Source: Diaminobutyricimonas aerilata | GTDB taxonomy: Bacteria > Actinomycetota > Actinomycetes > Actinomycetales > Microbacteriaceae | DNA length: 64,000 nt | Reading direction: 5' to 3' | Assembly: GCF_002797715.1 (NCBI RefSeq) | Contig: NZ_PGFF01000001.1 | Location: 1,139,304-1,203,303 of the forward strand | In this document: positions 51,430 to 61,300 of the stretch, piece after piece | How the letters are laid out: every line of letters starts with the position of its first letter | How positions within the stretch are numbered: position 1 is the stretch's first letter | Translations under genes and position numbers: made by a program | Notes under the pieces: generated by a model | What the model saw: the letters and a program-made list of their open reading frames with translations, nothing else | Told to the model about the DNA's origin: nothing | Databases searched by the model: none

Positions 51430-52092
51430 GTGACGGCGAAAAAACGTGAAGATGCCTGCGGCATCGCCCGATCGCTCGACGTGGTCGGTGAACGATGGGC
51501 GCTCCTGGTCGTGCGCGAACTGGTCTTCGGACCGAAGCGATTCACCGATCTGCGCGCCGGGTTGCGCGGAATCAGCCAGAACGTGTTGAGCCAACGCCTG
51601 CGCGACCTCGAGGCGGCCGGGATCGTGCGACGCACTCTCCTCGGCCCCCCGGCGAGCACGCACGCCTACGAGCTCACGGCCGCCGGTCACGCCCTCGAAC
51701 CGGTGCTCGTCGCGATGGCGCGGTGGGGCGCACTGACCCCGCTCGAGCCCGGATCGGAGATGAGCAACGACGCCTTCGCCCTCGCACTCAAGGCGCTCTT
51801 CGTGCCGGGCGCCGACGGCTTCGCCGGCTCCGTGCGGTTGAAGCTCGTGCGCGACGCGTTCGACGTGCGGGTCGAGGGCGAGCACCTCCAGGTCGCCCGC
51901 GCCGCCGGCGCCGAACCCGCGGTGACGATCGAGGGCGCGGAATCCGTGATCCGATCCGTCATGTTCGAGCGGCGCGAACTCGACGACGCGCTCGAGTCGG
52001 GCGAGCTGCGCATCCAGGGCGACCGCGCCGCGGCTGGCGCGTTCCTGAAGCGCTTCGCACTCCCGACGCTCCCGGTCGATCAGACGGCGTAG
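51430..52092 (+). CDS. HxlR-family regulator with C-terminal SCP2-like domain
   Basis: A 220-residue two-domain regulator. The N-terminal HxlR winged helix (residues 1-100) has the conserved CGIARSLDVVGERWALLVVREL with the family cysteine, then GISQNVLSQRLRDLEAAGIV. The C-terminal half (about 110-210) resembles SCP2 sterol-carrier domains (VRLKLVRDAFDVRVEGEHLQV, then LRIQGDRAAAGAFLKRF). HxlR proteins often sense electrophiles through the cysteine. It probably controls the divergent VOC operon. Confidence 0.88.
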   Translation: MTAKKREDACGIARSLDVVGERWALLVVRELVFGPKRFTDLRAGLRGISQNVLSQRLRDLEAAGIVRRTLLGPPASTHAYELTAAGHALEPVLVAMARWGALTPLEPGSEMSNDAFALALKALFVPGADGFAGSVRLKLVRDAFDVRVEGEHLQVARAAGAEPAVTIEGAESVIRSVMFERRELDDALESGELRIQGDRAAAGAFLKRFALPTLPVDQTA

Positions 52093-52408
52093 CGCGCGCG
52101 GCGCCGGCTCCGCCGCCACGACGAGATCGCAGCACTACATATCCAGGCCGGGTCGACCCCGAAGCTCCCGCGTGCCGGAGCATCTGGCGGGTTGTTCGTC
52201 TCCGTGACCGTCAGCAGCAACGACGTCGGCCGCGAGGGGGCGATCTCGACCCGAAACGTGCTCCACTCCGGGTCATCGTCGCCAACTCGCGCTCCCAGGC
52301 GCGGGACGGAGGTTCGCGCCGCGCACAATCCGCCGTGCCGACGAAAGATGCGCGGCACATGGAAAAGGGGCCGGCGCGAACGCCGACCCCTCCCGTAGAC
52401 CTGTGCGA
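52093..52408. other. 316-bp gap between convergent hxlR and DEAD-box genes
   Basis: No supported gene is present. The only clear element is the rho-independent terminator at 52363-52390 that belongs to the helicase gene. A weaker GTGCCG/CGGCAC hairpin lies at about 52335-52358. Confidence 0.6.
52363..52390 (-). terminator. Rho-independent terminator of the DEAD-box helicase gene
   Basis: Read on the minus strand: GGGGTCGGCG, a TTCG tetraloop, CGCCGGCCCC and TTTT. The 10-bp stem has one G-U pair and the loop is the very stable UUCG type. It lies 18 bp after the helicase stop and is the most canonical intrinsic terminator in the window. Confidence 0.88.
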
Positions 52409-53851
52409 CTACGCCTGAGGCGCGGCCGGCGCGGCGCCGCCGGACGGGCGGCGACGGCGCGTGCGACGACGGCGGGTCGGGGCGCCGCCATCGTGTGCGC
52501 CTCCACCTTCCGCCGAGCGCTCCGCGGTCGCGGCCGGTGCCGAGGCGTCGCCCGAGGAACCCGAACCCGAGCCGGATCCGCCGCGGGTGCGCTGCCGGCT
52601 GCGCGAGCGCGCGGGGCGCTCCTCGCCCTCGGCACGCGGCGGCTTCTCCGTGTTGGGCGCCGCGGGGCTCGGCTTGAGCCGGCCCTTGACGCCCGCGGGG
52701 ATGTCGAGGTCGGTGTAGAGGTGCGGCGACGACGAGTAGGTCTCGACCGGCTCGGGCTGACCGAAGTCGAGCGCCCGGTTGATGAGTGCCCACTTGTGCA
52801 GGTCGTCCCAGTCGACGAACGTGACCGCGATGCCCGTCTTTCCCGCACGGCCGGTGCGGCCGGCGCGGTGCAGGTAGGTGTCGTGGTCGTCCGGGATGGT
52901 GTGGTTGATCACGTGCGTGACGTCGTTGACGTCGATCCCGCGTGCCGCCACATCCGTCGCGATGAGGATGTCCTTCTTGCCCGCCTTGAACGCGGCCATG
53001 GCGCGCTCGCGCTGCTCCTGATTGAGGTCACCGTGGACGGCGGCGGCGTTGAAGCCACGGTCGTTGAGTTCTTCGACGAGCTTCGCCGCGGCGCGCTTCG
53101 TGCGGGTGAAGATGACGGTCTTGCCGCGGCCCTCGGCCTGCAGGATGCGCGCGATCACCTCGTCCTTGTCGAGCGAGTGCGCCCGATAGATGACGTGCTT
53201 GATGTTCGCCTGCGTCAGTCCCTCGTCCGGGTCCGTGGCGCGGATGTGGATCGGCCGGTTCATGAAGCGGCGCGCGAGGGCGACCACCGGTCCGGGCATC
53301 GTGGCGGAGAACAGCATCGTGTGACGCGTCGACGAGGTCTGCGCGAACAGCTTCTCGACGTCGGGCAGGAAGCCGAGGTCGAGCATCTTGTCGGCTTCGT
53401 CGAGCACCATGACCTCGACGTTGGTGAGGGAGAGCAGTCGCTGCCCGGCGAGGTCGAGGAGGCGGCCGGGGGTGCCGACCACGATCTGGGCGCCGGCCTT
53501 GAGCTGCTCGACCTGGCCTTCGTAGGCCTTGCCGCCGTAGACGGCGACGACCTTCGTGTCGCGGTTGGCGGTGGCGAGCGTGAGGTCCTCGGCGACCTGC
53601 ACGCACAGTTCGCGCGTGGGGACGACGACGAGCGCCTTGACGCCCGGCTCGGGGTTGAGCCCGAGGCGCTGGATGAGCGGGAGGCCGAATCCGAAGGTCT
53701 TGCCGGTGCCGGTTTTGGCCTGACCGATGATGTCCTGGCCCGAGAGGGCGAGGGGGATGGTCTGGCTCTGGATGGGGAACGGTTCGACGATGCCGTGGGA
53801 GGCGAGAGCGTCGACCAGGTCCTGGTCGATGTTGAGATCGGAGAAAGTCAA
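52409..53851 (-). CDS. rhlE: DEAD-box ATP-dependent RNA helicase (RhlE type)
   Basis: A 480-residue RNA helicase. Motifs in order: Q motif (FPIQSQTIPLAL), I AKTGTGKT, Ia PTRELCVQ, Ib TPGRLLDL, II DEAD (LDEADKMLD), III SATMP, IV VIFTRTK, V ATDVAARGID, VI HRAGRTGRAG. The C-terminal tail (about 395-480) is basic and disordered with Arg-rich runs, for RNA binding. TTG 53851 is the start by homology; no Shine-Dalgarno sequence precedes it. A UUCG terminator ends the gene. The ferritin-like gene diverges from it, as in mycobacteria. Confidence 0.92.
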   Translation of the reverse strand: MTFSDLNIDQDLVDALASHGIVEPFPIQSQTIPLALSGQDIIGQAKTGTGKTFGFGLPLIQRLGLNPEPGVKALVVVPTRELCVQVAEDLTLATANRDTKVVAVYGGKAYEGQVEQLKAGAQIVVGTPGRLLDLAGQRLLSLTNVEVMVLDEADKMLDLGFLPDVEKLFAQTSSTRHTMLFSATMPGPVVALARRFMNRPIHIRATDPDEGLTQANIKHVIYRAHSLDKDEVIARILQAEGRGKTVIFTRTKRAAAKLVEELNDRGFNAAAVHGDLNQEQRERAMAAFKAGKKDILIATDVAARGIDVNDVTHVINHTIPDDHDTYLHRAGRTGRAGKTGIAVTFVDWDDLHKWALINRALDFGQPEPVETYSSSPHLYTDLDIPAGVKGRLKPSPAAPNTEKPPRAEGEERPARSRSRQRTRGGSGSGSGSSGDASAPAATAERSAEGGGAHDGGAPTRRRRTRRRRPSGGAAPAAPQA

Positions 53852-53925
53852 AGGAGAGAAAGCCTGTCTATTGGGATGGCACGGCCATTCTACCGGGGTG
53901 GCGCGGGCACGGGGGCGCCGACACC

Positions 53926-53931
53926 TACACT
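53926..53931 (+). promoter_or_regulatory. -10 hexamer (TACACT), leaderless start of the ferritin-like gene
   Basis: TACACT ends six bases before GTG 53938, with no ribosome binding site. Confidence 0.6.
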
Positions 53932-53937
53932 GGGCTC

Positions 53938-54654
53938 GTGGTCTCCTGGTTCCGTCGCGCCCGTGAGCGGCTCGACGCTCCGCGTCTGAAGCCGCGCAAC
54001 GACCAGCGCGCCATGGAACGGGTGGATCTGCACGAGCTCAGCCCGAAGCTGCCCGCCTACCTCGCGCAAGCGGCGTACCTCCAGCTCACCTTCTTCGAGA
54101 CGCTCGGCCACGTCGTCGCCTCCGCGCCCACGACCGAGGCGAAGATCGCCCTCGCCCGGGTCGCCGACCGCGCGCTCGACAAGCACGAGGCGCTCGTCGC
54201 CGAGATCGTACGACGCGGCGACGACCCCGCGAAGGCGATGGAGCCCTTCCGGGCGGGCGTCGACGAGTTCCAGCGCGTGACGCGGGGGAACGACTGGTAC
54301 GAGAACCTCGTCACGTGTTACGTGACCGCCGGGTTCCTCGACGACTTCTTCGTGCTGCTCGGCGCCGGCTACACCGGTGAGGCCGCCACCCGCTCGGTCG
54401 CGGTGTTCCGCCGCCCGTCCGGATCCGAAGACCTCGTCGCGCTCATCCAGGCCGGCATCGACGCGAATCCGCGGCTCGGTTCCCGCCTCGCGATGTGGGG
54501 GCGACGACTCGTCGGAGACACGATGCTCGTCGCCCGATCCGCGCTCGTCTTCGGCGCCAATCACGACACCGACGAGGCCCGGATCGAGCCCGTCTTCACC
54601 GAACTGATCGCGGCGCACACCCGCCGGATGGATGCGCTCGGCCTGACCGCGTGA
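53938..54654 (+). CDS. Ferritin-like fold protein (Rv3210c type)
   Basis: A 238-residue all-helical protein. The helix LPAYLAQAAYLQLTFFETLGHVVASAPTTEAKIALARVADRALDKHEALVAEIVRR contains a Glu and a downstream Asp-Lys-His-Glu arrangement that recalls the ferritin-like EXXH metal motif (KHEAL). Actinobacterial homologues beside rhlE are annotated ferritin-like; some relate distantly to MiaE hydroxylases. Metal content and substrate are unknown. It converges with a small membrane-protein gene. Confidence 0.78.
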   Translation: MVSWFRRARERLDAPRLKPRNDQRAMERVDLHELSPKLPAYLAQAAYLQLTFFETLGHVVASAPTTEAKIALARVADRALDKHEALVAEIVRRGDDPAKAMEPFRAGVDEFQRVTRGNDWYENLVTCYVTAGFLDDFFVLLGAGYTGEAATRSVAVFRRPSGSEDLVALIQAGIDANPRLGSRLAMWGRRLVGDTMLVARSALVFGANHDTDEARIEPVFTELIAAHTRRMDALGLTA

Positions 54655-54675
54655 GCCCGCTGAAGCGGAGCGGCG

Positions 54676-54975
54676 TCAGGCCGTCTTGCCGCTCAGGAGG
54701 CTCTGCAGCATCCGCTCGTCGTGCTTCTCACGACGGCGCGGCAGCAGCACGGCGAAGGCGAGCGCGGCGGCACCGCCGAGCACGAGGCTGATCGCCCAGA
54801 TCCAACCGCCGTCGAACGTGAGTCCGAGCCACACCAGCGCGACCCAGACCGCCGCCGTCACCGCCGCCGCGACGGCGGGGATGAGCAGCAGCCCGTACTC
54901 GTTGCGTCCCGGCACCACCATCCGCACCAGCAGGCCGATGCCCGCGGCGATCACGGTGACGAAGAGCAGCTCCAT
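54676..54975 (-). CDS. Small multi-span membrane protein
   Basis: A 99-residue protein with three hydrophobic segments (ELLFVTVIAAGIGLLVRMVV; LLLIPAVAAAVTAAVWVALVWLG; WIWAISLVLGGAAALAFAVLL) and a basic tail with RRREKHDERMLQSLLSG. No family recognised. The ATG at 54975 follows the DUF3107 stop by one base, so the two are co-expressed. Confidence 0.8.
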   Translation of the reverse strand: MELLFVTVIAAGIGLLVRMVVPGRNEYGLLLIPAVAAAVTAAVWVALVWLGLTFDGGWIWAISLVLGGAAALAFAVLLPRRREKHDERMLQSLLSGKTA

Positions 54976-54976
54976 G

Positions 54977-55201
54977 TCAGGCGACGAAGCCGATGCGGCG
55001 GGATTCCTCCGCGCCGACCTCGACATAGCCGAGCGATGCGGTCGGCACGATGTAGATGCGACCCTTGTCGTCGCTCAGCTTGAGGTAACGGCTGTCGCTG
55101 TCGAGGGCGGCCGCGACCTGCTGTTCGATCTCCGCGGGGCTCTGCGACGTCTCGAACGAGATCTCCCGGGGGCTGTTGGTGATGCCGATGCGAATGTCCA
55201 C
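54977..55201 (-). CDS. DUF3107 small conserved protein (TB9.4 type)
   Basis: A 74-residue protein beginning with GTG-encoded MDIRIGITNSPREISFET. It matches the DUF3107 family (ATP-binding-like protein annotated TB9.4 in mycobacteria, from memory). The segment RYLKLSDDKGRIYIVPTASLGYVEVG is conserved. TACTCT six bases before the GTG suggests a leaderless start. It diverges from adnA, the mycobacterial order. Confidence 0.88.
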   Translation of the reverse strand: MDIRIGITNSPREISFETSQSPAEIEQQVAAALDSDSRYLKLSDDKGRIYIVPTASLGYVEVGAEESRRIGFVA

Positions 55202-55207
55202 GTCGTC

Positions 55208-55213
55208 AGAGTA
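55208..55213 (-). promoter_or_regulatory. -10 hexamer (TACTCT), leaderless start of the DUF3107 gene
   Basis: TACTCT lies exactly six bases before GTG 55201 on the minus strand. Confidence 0.6.
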
Positions 55214-55291
55214 CCGGCCCTGCACGCGGGGTTCGGCCACGTTCTCTGAGGGCAGACACGCCGGCGGTCGGCGGATGTCGGCGTGGCCGAT

Positions 55292-55297
55292 TAGCGT
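55292..55297 (+). promoter_or_regulatory. -10 hexamer (TAGCGT), leaderless start of adnA
   Basis: TAGCGT ends six bases before GTG 55304 with no Shine-Dalgarno sequence. Confidence 0.6.
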
Positions 55298-55303
55298 GGC
55301 TGC

Positions 55304-58300
55304 GTGGTCATCCGGGGATTCGTCGCGCCGACGCCGCCGGAGCCTCCGGTCGCGCTCGATCCGTCGCAACGAGCCGTGCTCGAACTGCCCGCCGACGCGA
55401 GCGCCGTCGTGCTCGGCGCGCCCGGCAGCGGCAAGACGACGACCCTCATCGAGGCCGTCGCACAACGCGTGCTCGAGAAGGGCTGGAGCACCGACGAGCT
55501 GCTCGTGCTCGCGCCGTCCCGCGCGACCGCGACGCGGTTGCGTGACCGGCTCGCCCTGCGCTTGGGCGTGCCGACGAGCGGCCCGCTCGCCCGCACGCCG
55601 ACCTCGTTCGCGTTCCGGATCACCCGCAGCGACGACCTCGGCGACCCGCCGACCCTGCTGACCGGTGGCGAGCAGGACGCGTTCATCCGCGAACTCCTCG
55701 AGGGGCACGCCGAGGAAGGAAGCGGCCCTGCCTGGCCCGACCACCTCGGGCCCGACGTGCGCGCGCTGCGCACATTCCGCACCGAGCTGCGGGAACTGCT
55801 CATGCGGGCGACGGAGTACGGGGTCGCCCCGCAGCGGCTTGCGGCCCTCGGTCGCGAACACGACCGCCCCGAGTGGGTCGCCGCCGGCGCGTTCGCCCGC
55901 GAGTACGCCGCCGTGCTCGCGAACACCGGCGCGGCCTCCCTCGACCCGGCGGAGCTGCTGTCGGCCGCCGCCGCGTCGATCCGCGCGGGCGTCGACCTCG
56001 GCCCGCTGCGCCTCGTACTGCTCGACGACGCCCAGGAGGCGACCGAGTCGGTGCTCACGCTCGTGCGGGCGCTCGCCGACCGCGGCGTCGCGGTGCTCGC
56101 CTTCGGCGATCCGGATGTCGCGACGAACGGATTCCGCGGCGGCGAGGCGTCCGGCCTCGCGCGCCTCGCCCCTCGCACCCTCACCCTCGACGGCGTGCAC
56201 CGGCACGGTCCCGCCCTGCGGGCCGCCCTCAGCTCCGTGGTGGCCCGCGTCGGCGCCGCCGCGGCCGGCACCCAGCGTGCCGCCGCCTCCCGCGCCGCCG
56301 ACCACCCGCATCCGATCGCGGTCGTGGAGGCGCCGACCCCCGCGCGTCAGTACGCCGCGATCGCCCGCCGGTTGCGCGAGGAGCACCTCGAGAACGGATG
56401 CGCATGGACCGACATGGTCGTCGTCGTGCGCAGCGGCTCGCGGTTGGCGGAGGTGGCCCGTGCCCTCACCCTCGCCGAGGTGCCTGCGCGCGGCTCCGGC
56501 GGCGGTCGCGCCCTGCGTGACGACACCGCCGCGCGCACGCTCCTCACGATCGCCGCGGTCGCCCTCGGGCGCACGGAGCTCGACGAGCAGGTCGCGAGCG
56601 AGCTGCTGCTGTCACCGTTCGGCGGGCTCGATCGGCTGGGGTTGCGCACGCTCCGGCTCGCGCTGCGCGCGGAGGAGCTTGCGGGCGGCGGGTCGCGCGC
56701 GAGCGGCGAGCTGCTCGTCGAGGCGCTCGGCGACCCGGCCCGGCTCGCGACCATCGACCATCGAGTCGGACGCTCGGCGACCCGCCTGGCCGGCACGCTC
56801 CAGGCGGTCGCCGCGCTCGCCGCCCGCGGCGGCACGATCGAGGAGCTGCTCTGGACCGCGTGGGAGCGCAGCCGCCTGGCCGAGCGATGGGGCGAAGAGG
56901 CGCTCTCGGCGGGGGTGACCGCGGAGGAGGCGAACCGCAACCTCGACGGGGTGCTCGCCCTGTTCACCTCGGCTCGGCGCTTCGTCGAGCGGCGACCCGA
57001 AGACGAACCGCGCGCGTTCGTCGATAGCCTGCTCGACGCGGAGGTGCCCGAAGACCTGCTCACCCCGCAGGCGCGGGAGGACGCGGTGCTCGTCACGACG
57101 CCCTCCGGTGTCGTCGGCAGCGAATACCGGATCGTCGTCGTCGCCGACGTGCAGGAGGGCGTATGGCCGAACCTGCGGCTGCGCGGCTCGCTGCTCGGCG
57201 CCCAGCAGCTCGTGCGCGTCGTCACCGGCGAGGCGGACGCGCAGCTCGACGAACGCCGGCTCGTGCGCGACGACGAGCTGCGCTTGTTCGCGCTCGCGAT
57301 CTCGCGTGCCCGCGAGCGGGTCATCGTCGGCGCCGTCGTCAACGACGATGAGGCGCCGAGCGTGCTGTTCGGGCTGCTCCCCCCGGATGTCGAGCGCCTC
57401 GACGCGACCGCCGTGCGGCCGCTGTCGTTGCGGGCGACCGTCGGCCGGATGCGGCGCGACCTCACTGCCCCGGGCGTGCCGGCCCCGGTGCGCTCCGCCG
57501 CCGCGTCGGGCCTCGCGTTGCTCGCTCGCGAGCAGGTGCCCGGCGCCGCGCCCGAGCAGTGGGGCGGGCTGCTGCCGGTCTCGACCGACGCTCCGCTGTG
57601 GGACCTCGACGACCCGGAGGTGCGTGTGCCGGTGTCTCCTTCGTCGATCGATCGTCTCGAGGAGGCGCCGCTGCACTGGTTCGTCGACCGCGTCGCCGGC
57701 GACTCCGGGTCGACCGCGCTCACGCTCGGCAACGTGCTGCACTGGGCCCTCGAGACGAGCGAGGCCCCGGATGCCGACTCGCTGTGGGCGCGCGTGCAGG
57801 AGCGGTGGGGCGAGCTCGCCTTCGAGTCGCCGTGGGTGGCTGAACGCGAGCAGCGCCTGGCCCGGCGCATGGTCGAGGCGATGGCCGCCTACCTCACCGA
57901 CACCACCGCATCCGGCAACCGCTTCGTCTCCGCCGAGCAGTCCTTCGAACTCGAGATCGACCGTGCTGTCGTGCGCGGCAAGATCGACCGCGTCGAACAG
58001 GCCGCCGACGGTCGCGTCGTGATCATCGACCTCAAGACCGGGCAGGCGAAGAAGGCCGACGGCGACGCGCAGCTCGAGGCCTATCAGGCCGCCTACGCCT
58101 CCGGTGTCGTCGAGGGACTCGCCGACGGGCACGCGCCAGGCGGCGCGGCCCTGCTGTTCGTCAAGAAGGGCACGAAGAGCCGGCCCTACACGCTCGCCGT
58201 GCAGCCGCCCTTCGGTGACGAAGGGCTCGAGGCCTTCAAGGAGCGCATCACCCGCGCGGCGCGGCTCATCGCCGCGGCCGAATTCGAGGGGCTGCTGGAG

Positions 58301-58369
58301 CTCGACGAGTTCCGCCCCGGCAACGAGAAGTTCCGCTGGCACATCGTCGGATCGGTGACCGGTGACTGA
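55304..58369 (+). CDS. adnA: AdnA-like subunit of a two-subunit helicase-nuclease
   Basis: A 1021-residue superfamily 1 helicase-nuclease subunit that would pair with AdnB to resect DNA double-strand ends. Walker A GAPGSGKT is at 38-45. Motif II is LLDDAQEATES (DDAQ, not DExx) and the motif III-like GDPDVATNGFRGG is altered, as in the non-leading mycobacterial AdnA motor. The C-terminal PD-(D/E)XK nuclease has GKIDRVE (about 891-897) and IDLKTG (about 907-912). GTG 55304 has TAGCGT six bases upstream. The adnB gene begins eight bases before this gene ends. Confidence 0.88.
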   Translation: MVIRGFVAPTPPEPPVALDPSQRAVLELPADASAVVLGAPGSGKTTTLIEAVAQRVLEKGWSTDELLVLAPSRATATRLRDRLALRLGVPTSGPLARTPTSFAFRITRSDDLGDPPTLLTGGEQDAFIRELLEGHAEEGSGPAWPDHLGPDVRALRTFRTELRELLMRATEYGVAPQRLAALGREHDRPEWVAAGAFAREYAAVLANTGAASLDPAELLSAAAASIRAGVDLGPLRLVLLDDAQEATESVLTLVRALADRGVAVLAFGDPDVATNGFRGGEASGLARLAPRTLTLDGVHRHGPALRAALSSVVARVGAAAAGTQRAAASRAADHPHPIAVVEAPTPARQYAAIARRLREEHLENGCAWTDMVVVVRSGSRLAEVARALTLAEVPARGSGGGRALRDDTAARTLLTIAAVALGRTELDEQVASELLLSPFGGLDRLGLRTLRLALRAEELAGGGSRASGELLVEALGDPARLATIDHRVGRSATRLAGTLQAVAALAARGGTIEELLWTAWERSRLAERWGEEALSAGVTAEEANRNLDGVLALFTSARRFVERRPEDEPRAFVDSLLDAEVPEDLLTPQAREDAVLVTTPSGVVGSEYRIVVVADVQEGVWPNLRLRGSLLGAQQLVRVVTGEADAQLDERRLVRDDELRLFALAISRARERVIVGAVVNDDEAPSVLFGLLPPDVERLDATAVRPLSLRATVGRMRRDLTAPGVPAPVRSAAASGLALLAREQVPGAAPEQWGGLLPVSTDAPLWDLDDPEVRVPVSPSSIDRLEEAPLHWFVDRVAGDSGSTALTLGNVLHWALETSEAPDADSLWARVQERWGELAFESPWVAEREQRLARRMVEAMAAYLTDTTASGNRFVSAEQSFELEIDRAVVRGKIDRVEQAADGRVVIIDLKTGQAKKADGDAQLEAYQAAYASGVVEGLADGHAPGGAALLFVKKGTKSRPYTLAVQPPFGDEGLEAFKERITRAARLIAAAEFEGLLELDEFRPGNEKFRWHIVGSVTGD

Positions 58370-61300
58370 CGCGCTCGAGATCGCGGCGGCCCTCGGCAAC
58401 CCGCCGCCGACCCCCGAACAGCGGGCCGTGATCGAGGCGCCGCTCGAACCCACCCTCGTCGTCGCCGGCGCGGGCAGCGGCAAGACCGAGACGATGGCCA
58501 ACCGCGTGCTGTGGCTACTCGCGAACGGTCACGTGCGCGCGGGCGAGGTGCTCGGCCTCACCTTCACGCGCAAGGCGGCGGGGGAGCTGGGCCACCGGCT
58601 GCTCGACCGCATCCGCCGCCTCGCCGCCGTCGGACTCGCCCCCGAGTACGACGAGTTCGAGCCGGCCGTCGTCGCGACCTACAACTCGTTCGCGAACACC
58701 CTGTACCGCGACAACGCGGCCCTGCTCGGCCGCGAGAACGACGGGGCCGTGCTCTCCGACGCGTCCGCCTGGCAGCTCGCGCGGTCGATCGTCATCCGCA
58801 GCGCGCATCCGGCCCTGCGGGAGCTCGACAAGAGCATCGACGTGGTCACGGCCGCCGTGCTGCGGGTGAGCACGGCGCTCGGCGAGAACACCGTCGATCC
58901 GGAGCGCGTGCGTGCCTTCACCCGGCAGTTCGCCTCGATCGACGAGCTGCCTCTCGGGCCGCGCGGGGCCGCCTATGAGGACGACATGAACCGGATGCGC
59001 GAGGTGCTGCACCTGCCGATGCTGCTCGATCTCGCCGGCGAGTACGCCGATGCGAAGGTGCGCCGCGGACTCGTCGAGTACTCGGACCAGGTCGCCCTCG
59101 CGCTGCGCATCCTGGAGACGTTCCCGAAGCTCGGGGAGGAACTGCGGGAGCGGCACAAGGTCGTGCTGCTCGACGAATACCAGGACACGAGCGTCGTGCA
59201 GACCCGCCTGCTCGCCGCCGCGTTCCGGGGCCACGCCGTGATGGCCGTCGGTGACCCGCACCAGTCGATCTACGGCTGGCGAGGCGCGAGCGCGGCGAAT
59301 CTCGAGCAGTTCGGGCACGACTTCGCCGGCGGCAGCGTCCCCGCGTTCTCGCTCTCGACGAGCTGGCGCAACGGCACGCGCATCCTCGACGTCGCCAACA
59401 CGATCGCCGCGCCGCTGTCGGCGCTGTCCCGCGTGCCCGTCGCGACGCTTCAGCCGGGTCCGCGGGCGAGCGAGCTGCCCGTCGACCTCTCGGTGCAGCA
59501 GACCGTCATCGACGAGGCGTCTGCGGTGGCCCGCTGGTTCGCCACGCGCCTGCAGACGCCGCCGGGGGAGCCGCCGCCGTCGGCGGCTCTGCTGCTACGC
59601 ACACGCAAGACGCTGCCCTTCTTCCTGACCGCCTTGCGCGACGCGGGCATCCCGACGCACGTGCTCGGCGTCGGCGGTCTGCTCGCCGAGCCCGAGATCG
59701 CGGATCTCGTCTGCGCGCTCACCGTCGTGCACGATCCCACGGCGGGCTCGCCGCTGCTGCGGCTGCTCGCGGGGTCGCGGTGGCGGCTCGGCGCGAAGGA
59801 TCTCGCCGCGCTGCGCGACGTCGGCGACTGGCTGCGCGACCGTGACTACGCCCAGCGCTCCTTCGACGACGACGTGCGCGCGGGAATGCGCGCCTCGCTC
59901 GCCGACGGCGAGGGGCGCAGCATCGTCGACGCGCTCGACTTCGTCGCCCACGCGCGCGACGATCACCGAGAGCTGACCCGGTTCAGTCCGGTCGGTCTGG
60001 AACGGTTGCGCGACGCCGGGCGTCTGTTCCGCCGGCTCCGCGAGCGCGCCGGGCTCGAGCTCGTCGACTTCGTCGGGCACGTGCTGCAGGAACTGCGGCT
60101 CGACATCGAAGTCGCGGCGAACGAGGCCCGACCGGTCGGGTCGGCCAACATCGAGGCGCTCTTTGACGCGATCGCGTCGTACGTGGCCATCGACGACGTC
60201 GCCACGCTCGGCGGATTCCTCTCCTGGTTGCGCGAGGCGGAGAAACGCGACGACCTGTCGCCGAGGCCGGAGGACCCGGAGCCCGGCACCGTGCAGATCC
60301 TCACCGTCCATGGGTCGAAGGGCCTCGAGTGGGACCTCGTCGCCGTGCCGCGGCTCGTCGCCGACGAGTTGCCCTCGAAACCGCTCGAGGGCACGGGCGG
60401 ATGGGTCGCGTTCGGCGGACTGCCGTACGAGTTCCGCGGCGACGTCGGGGAGCTGCCCGTGTTCGGCTGGCGCGGCGCCCGCGACCGCAAGGAGCTGAAG
60501 ACCGCTCTCGCGGAATTCAAGGCCGAGGTGGGGGAGCGGTTCGTCCGGGAGGAACGCCGCCTCGCCTACGTCGCGGTCACCCGGGCGCGGCACCGGCTGC
60601 TGCTCTCGGCGTCGTACTGGGCGACCCAGACGGCATGGCGGAAGCCGAGTCCGTTCCTGGTCGAACTCGCGGAGGCCGGACTCGTCCCCGCGCTGCCGGA
60701 GGGGCCGGAGGAGCTCGAGGAGAACCCGCTCGGCGAGCTCGTGTCGCGGTTCACCTGGCCGCGCGACCCGCTCGGACATCGCCGGCCGCGTGTCGAGGCC
60801 GCGGCCACGCAGGTGACGGTCGCCGAGCCCGCCGCCGCGGGACCGTACGCGCGCGACCTGGAACTCCTGCTCGCCGAACGCGCCGCCCGGCTCTCCCGCG
60901 CCGACCGGGTCTCGGTGCCGGCGCGCATCCCCGCCTCACGGTTCAAGGACTTCGTCGGCGACCCGGCCGCGATCGCCCGCGAACTGCGGCGGCCGTTGCC
61001 GGAGCGCCCGTACCGGGCGACCCGGCTCGGCACGCTCTTCCACGGCTGGGTGGAGGCGCGGGCGACCGGCGCGGCCTCCGGTGACCTCGTCGATGCGTTC
61101 GCGCACGAGCTCGACCTCGGCGACGGCGTGGATCGCGACCGGTTCGCCGAGCTGCAGGCGACGTTCGAACGATCGGAGTGGGGGGCGCTCCAACCGATCG
61201 AGGTGGAGCGGGAGGTGCACCTCGTGCTCGCCGGGCAGGTCGTCGTGTGCAAGATCGACGCCGTGTTCGAGCGGAACGGGCGCATCGAGATCGTCGACTG

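Noticed and set aside
52080-52848. Arg/Ala-rich frames opposite the helicase tail
   Set aside because: They are antisense to the helicase C-terminal tail and run through its terminator.
54977-56386. Long minus-strand frame including DUF3107
   Set aside because: Only the last 75 codons are DUF3107; the rest is antisense to adnA.
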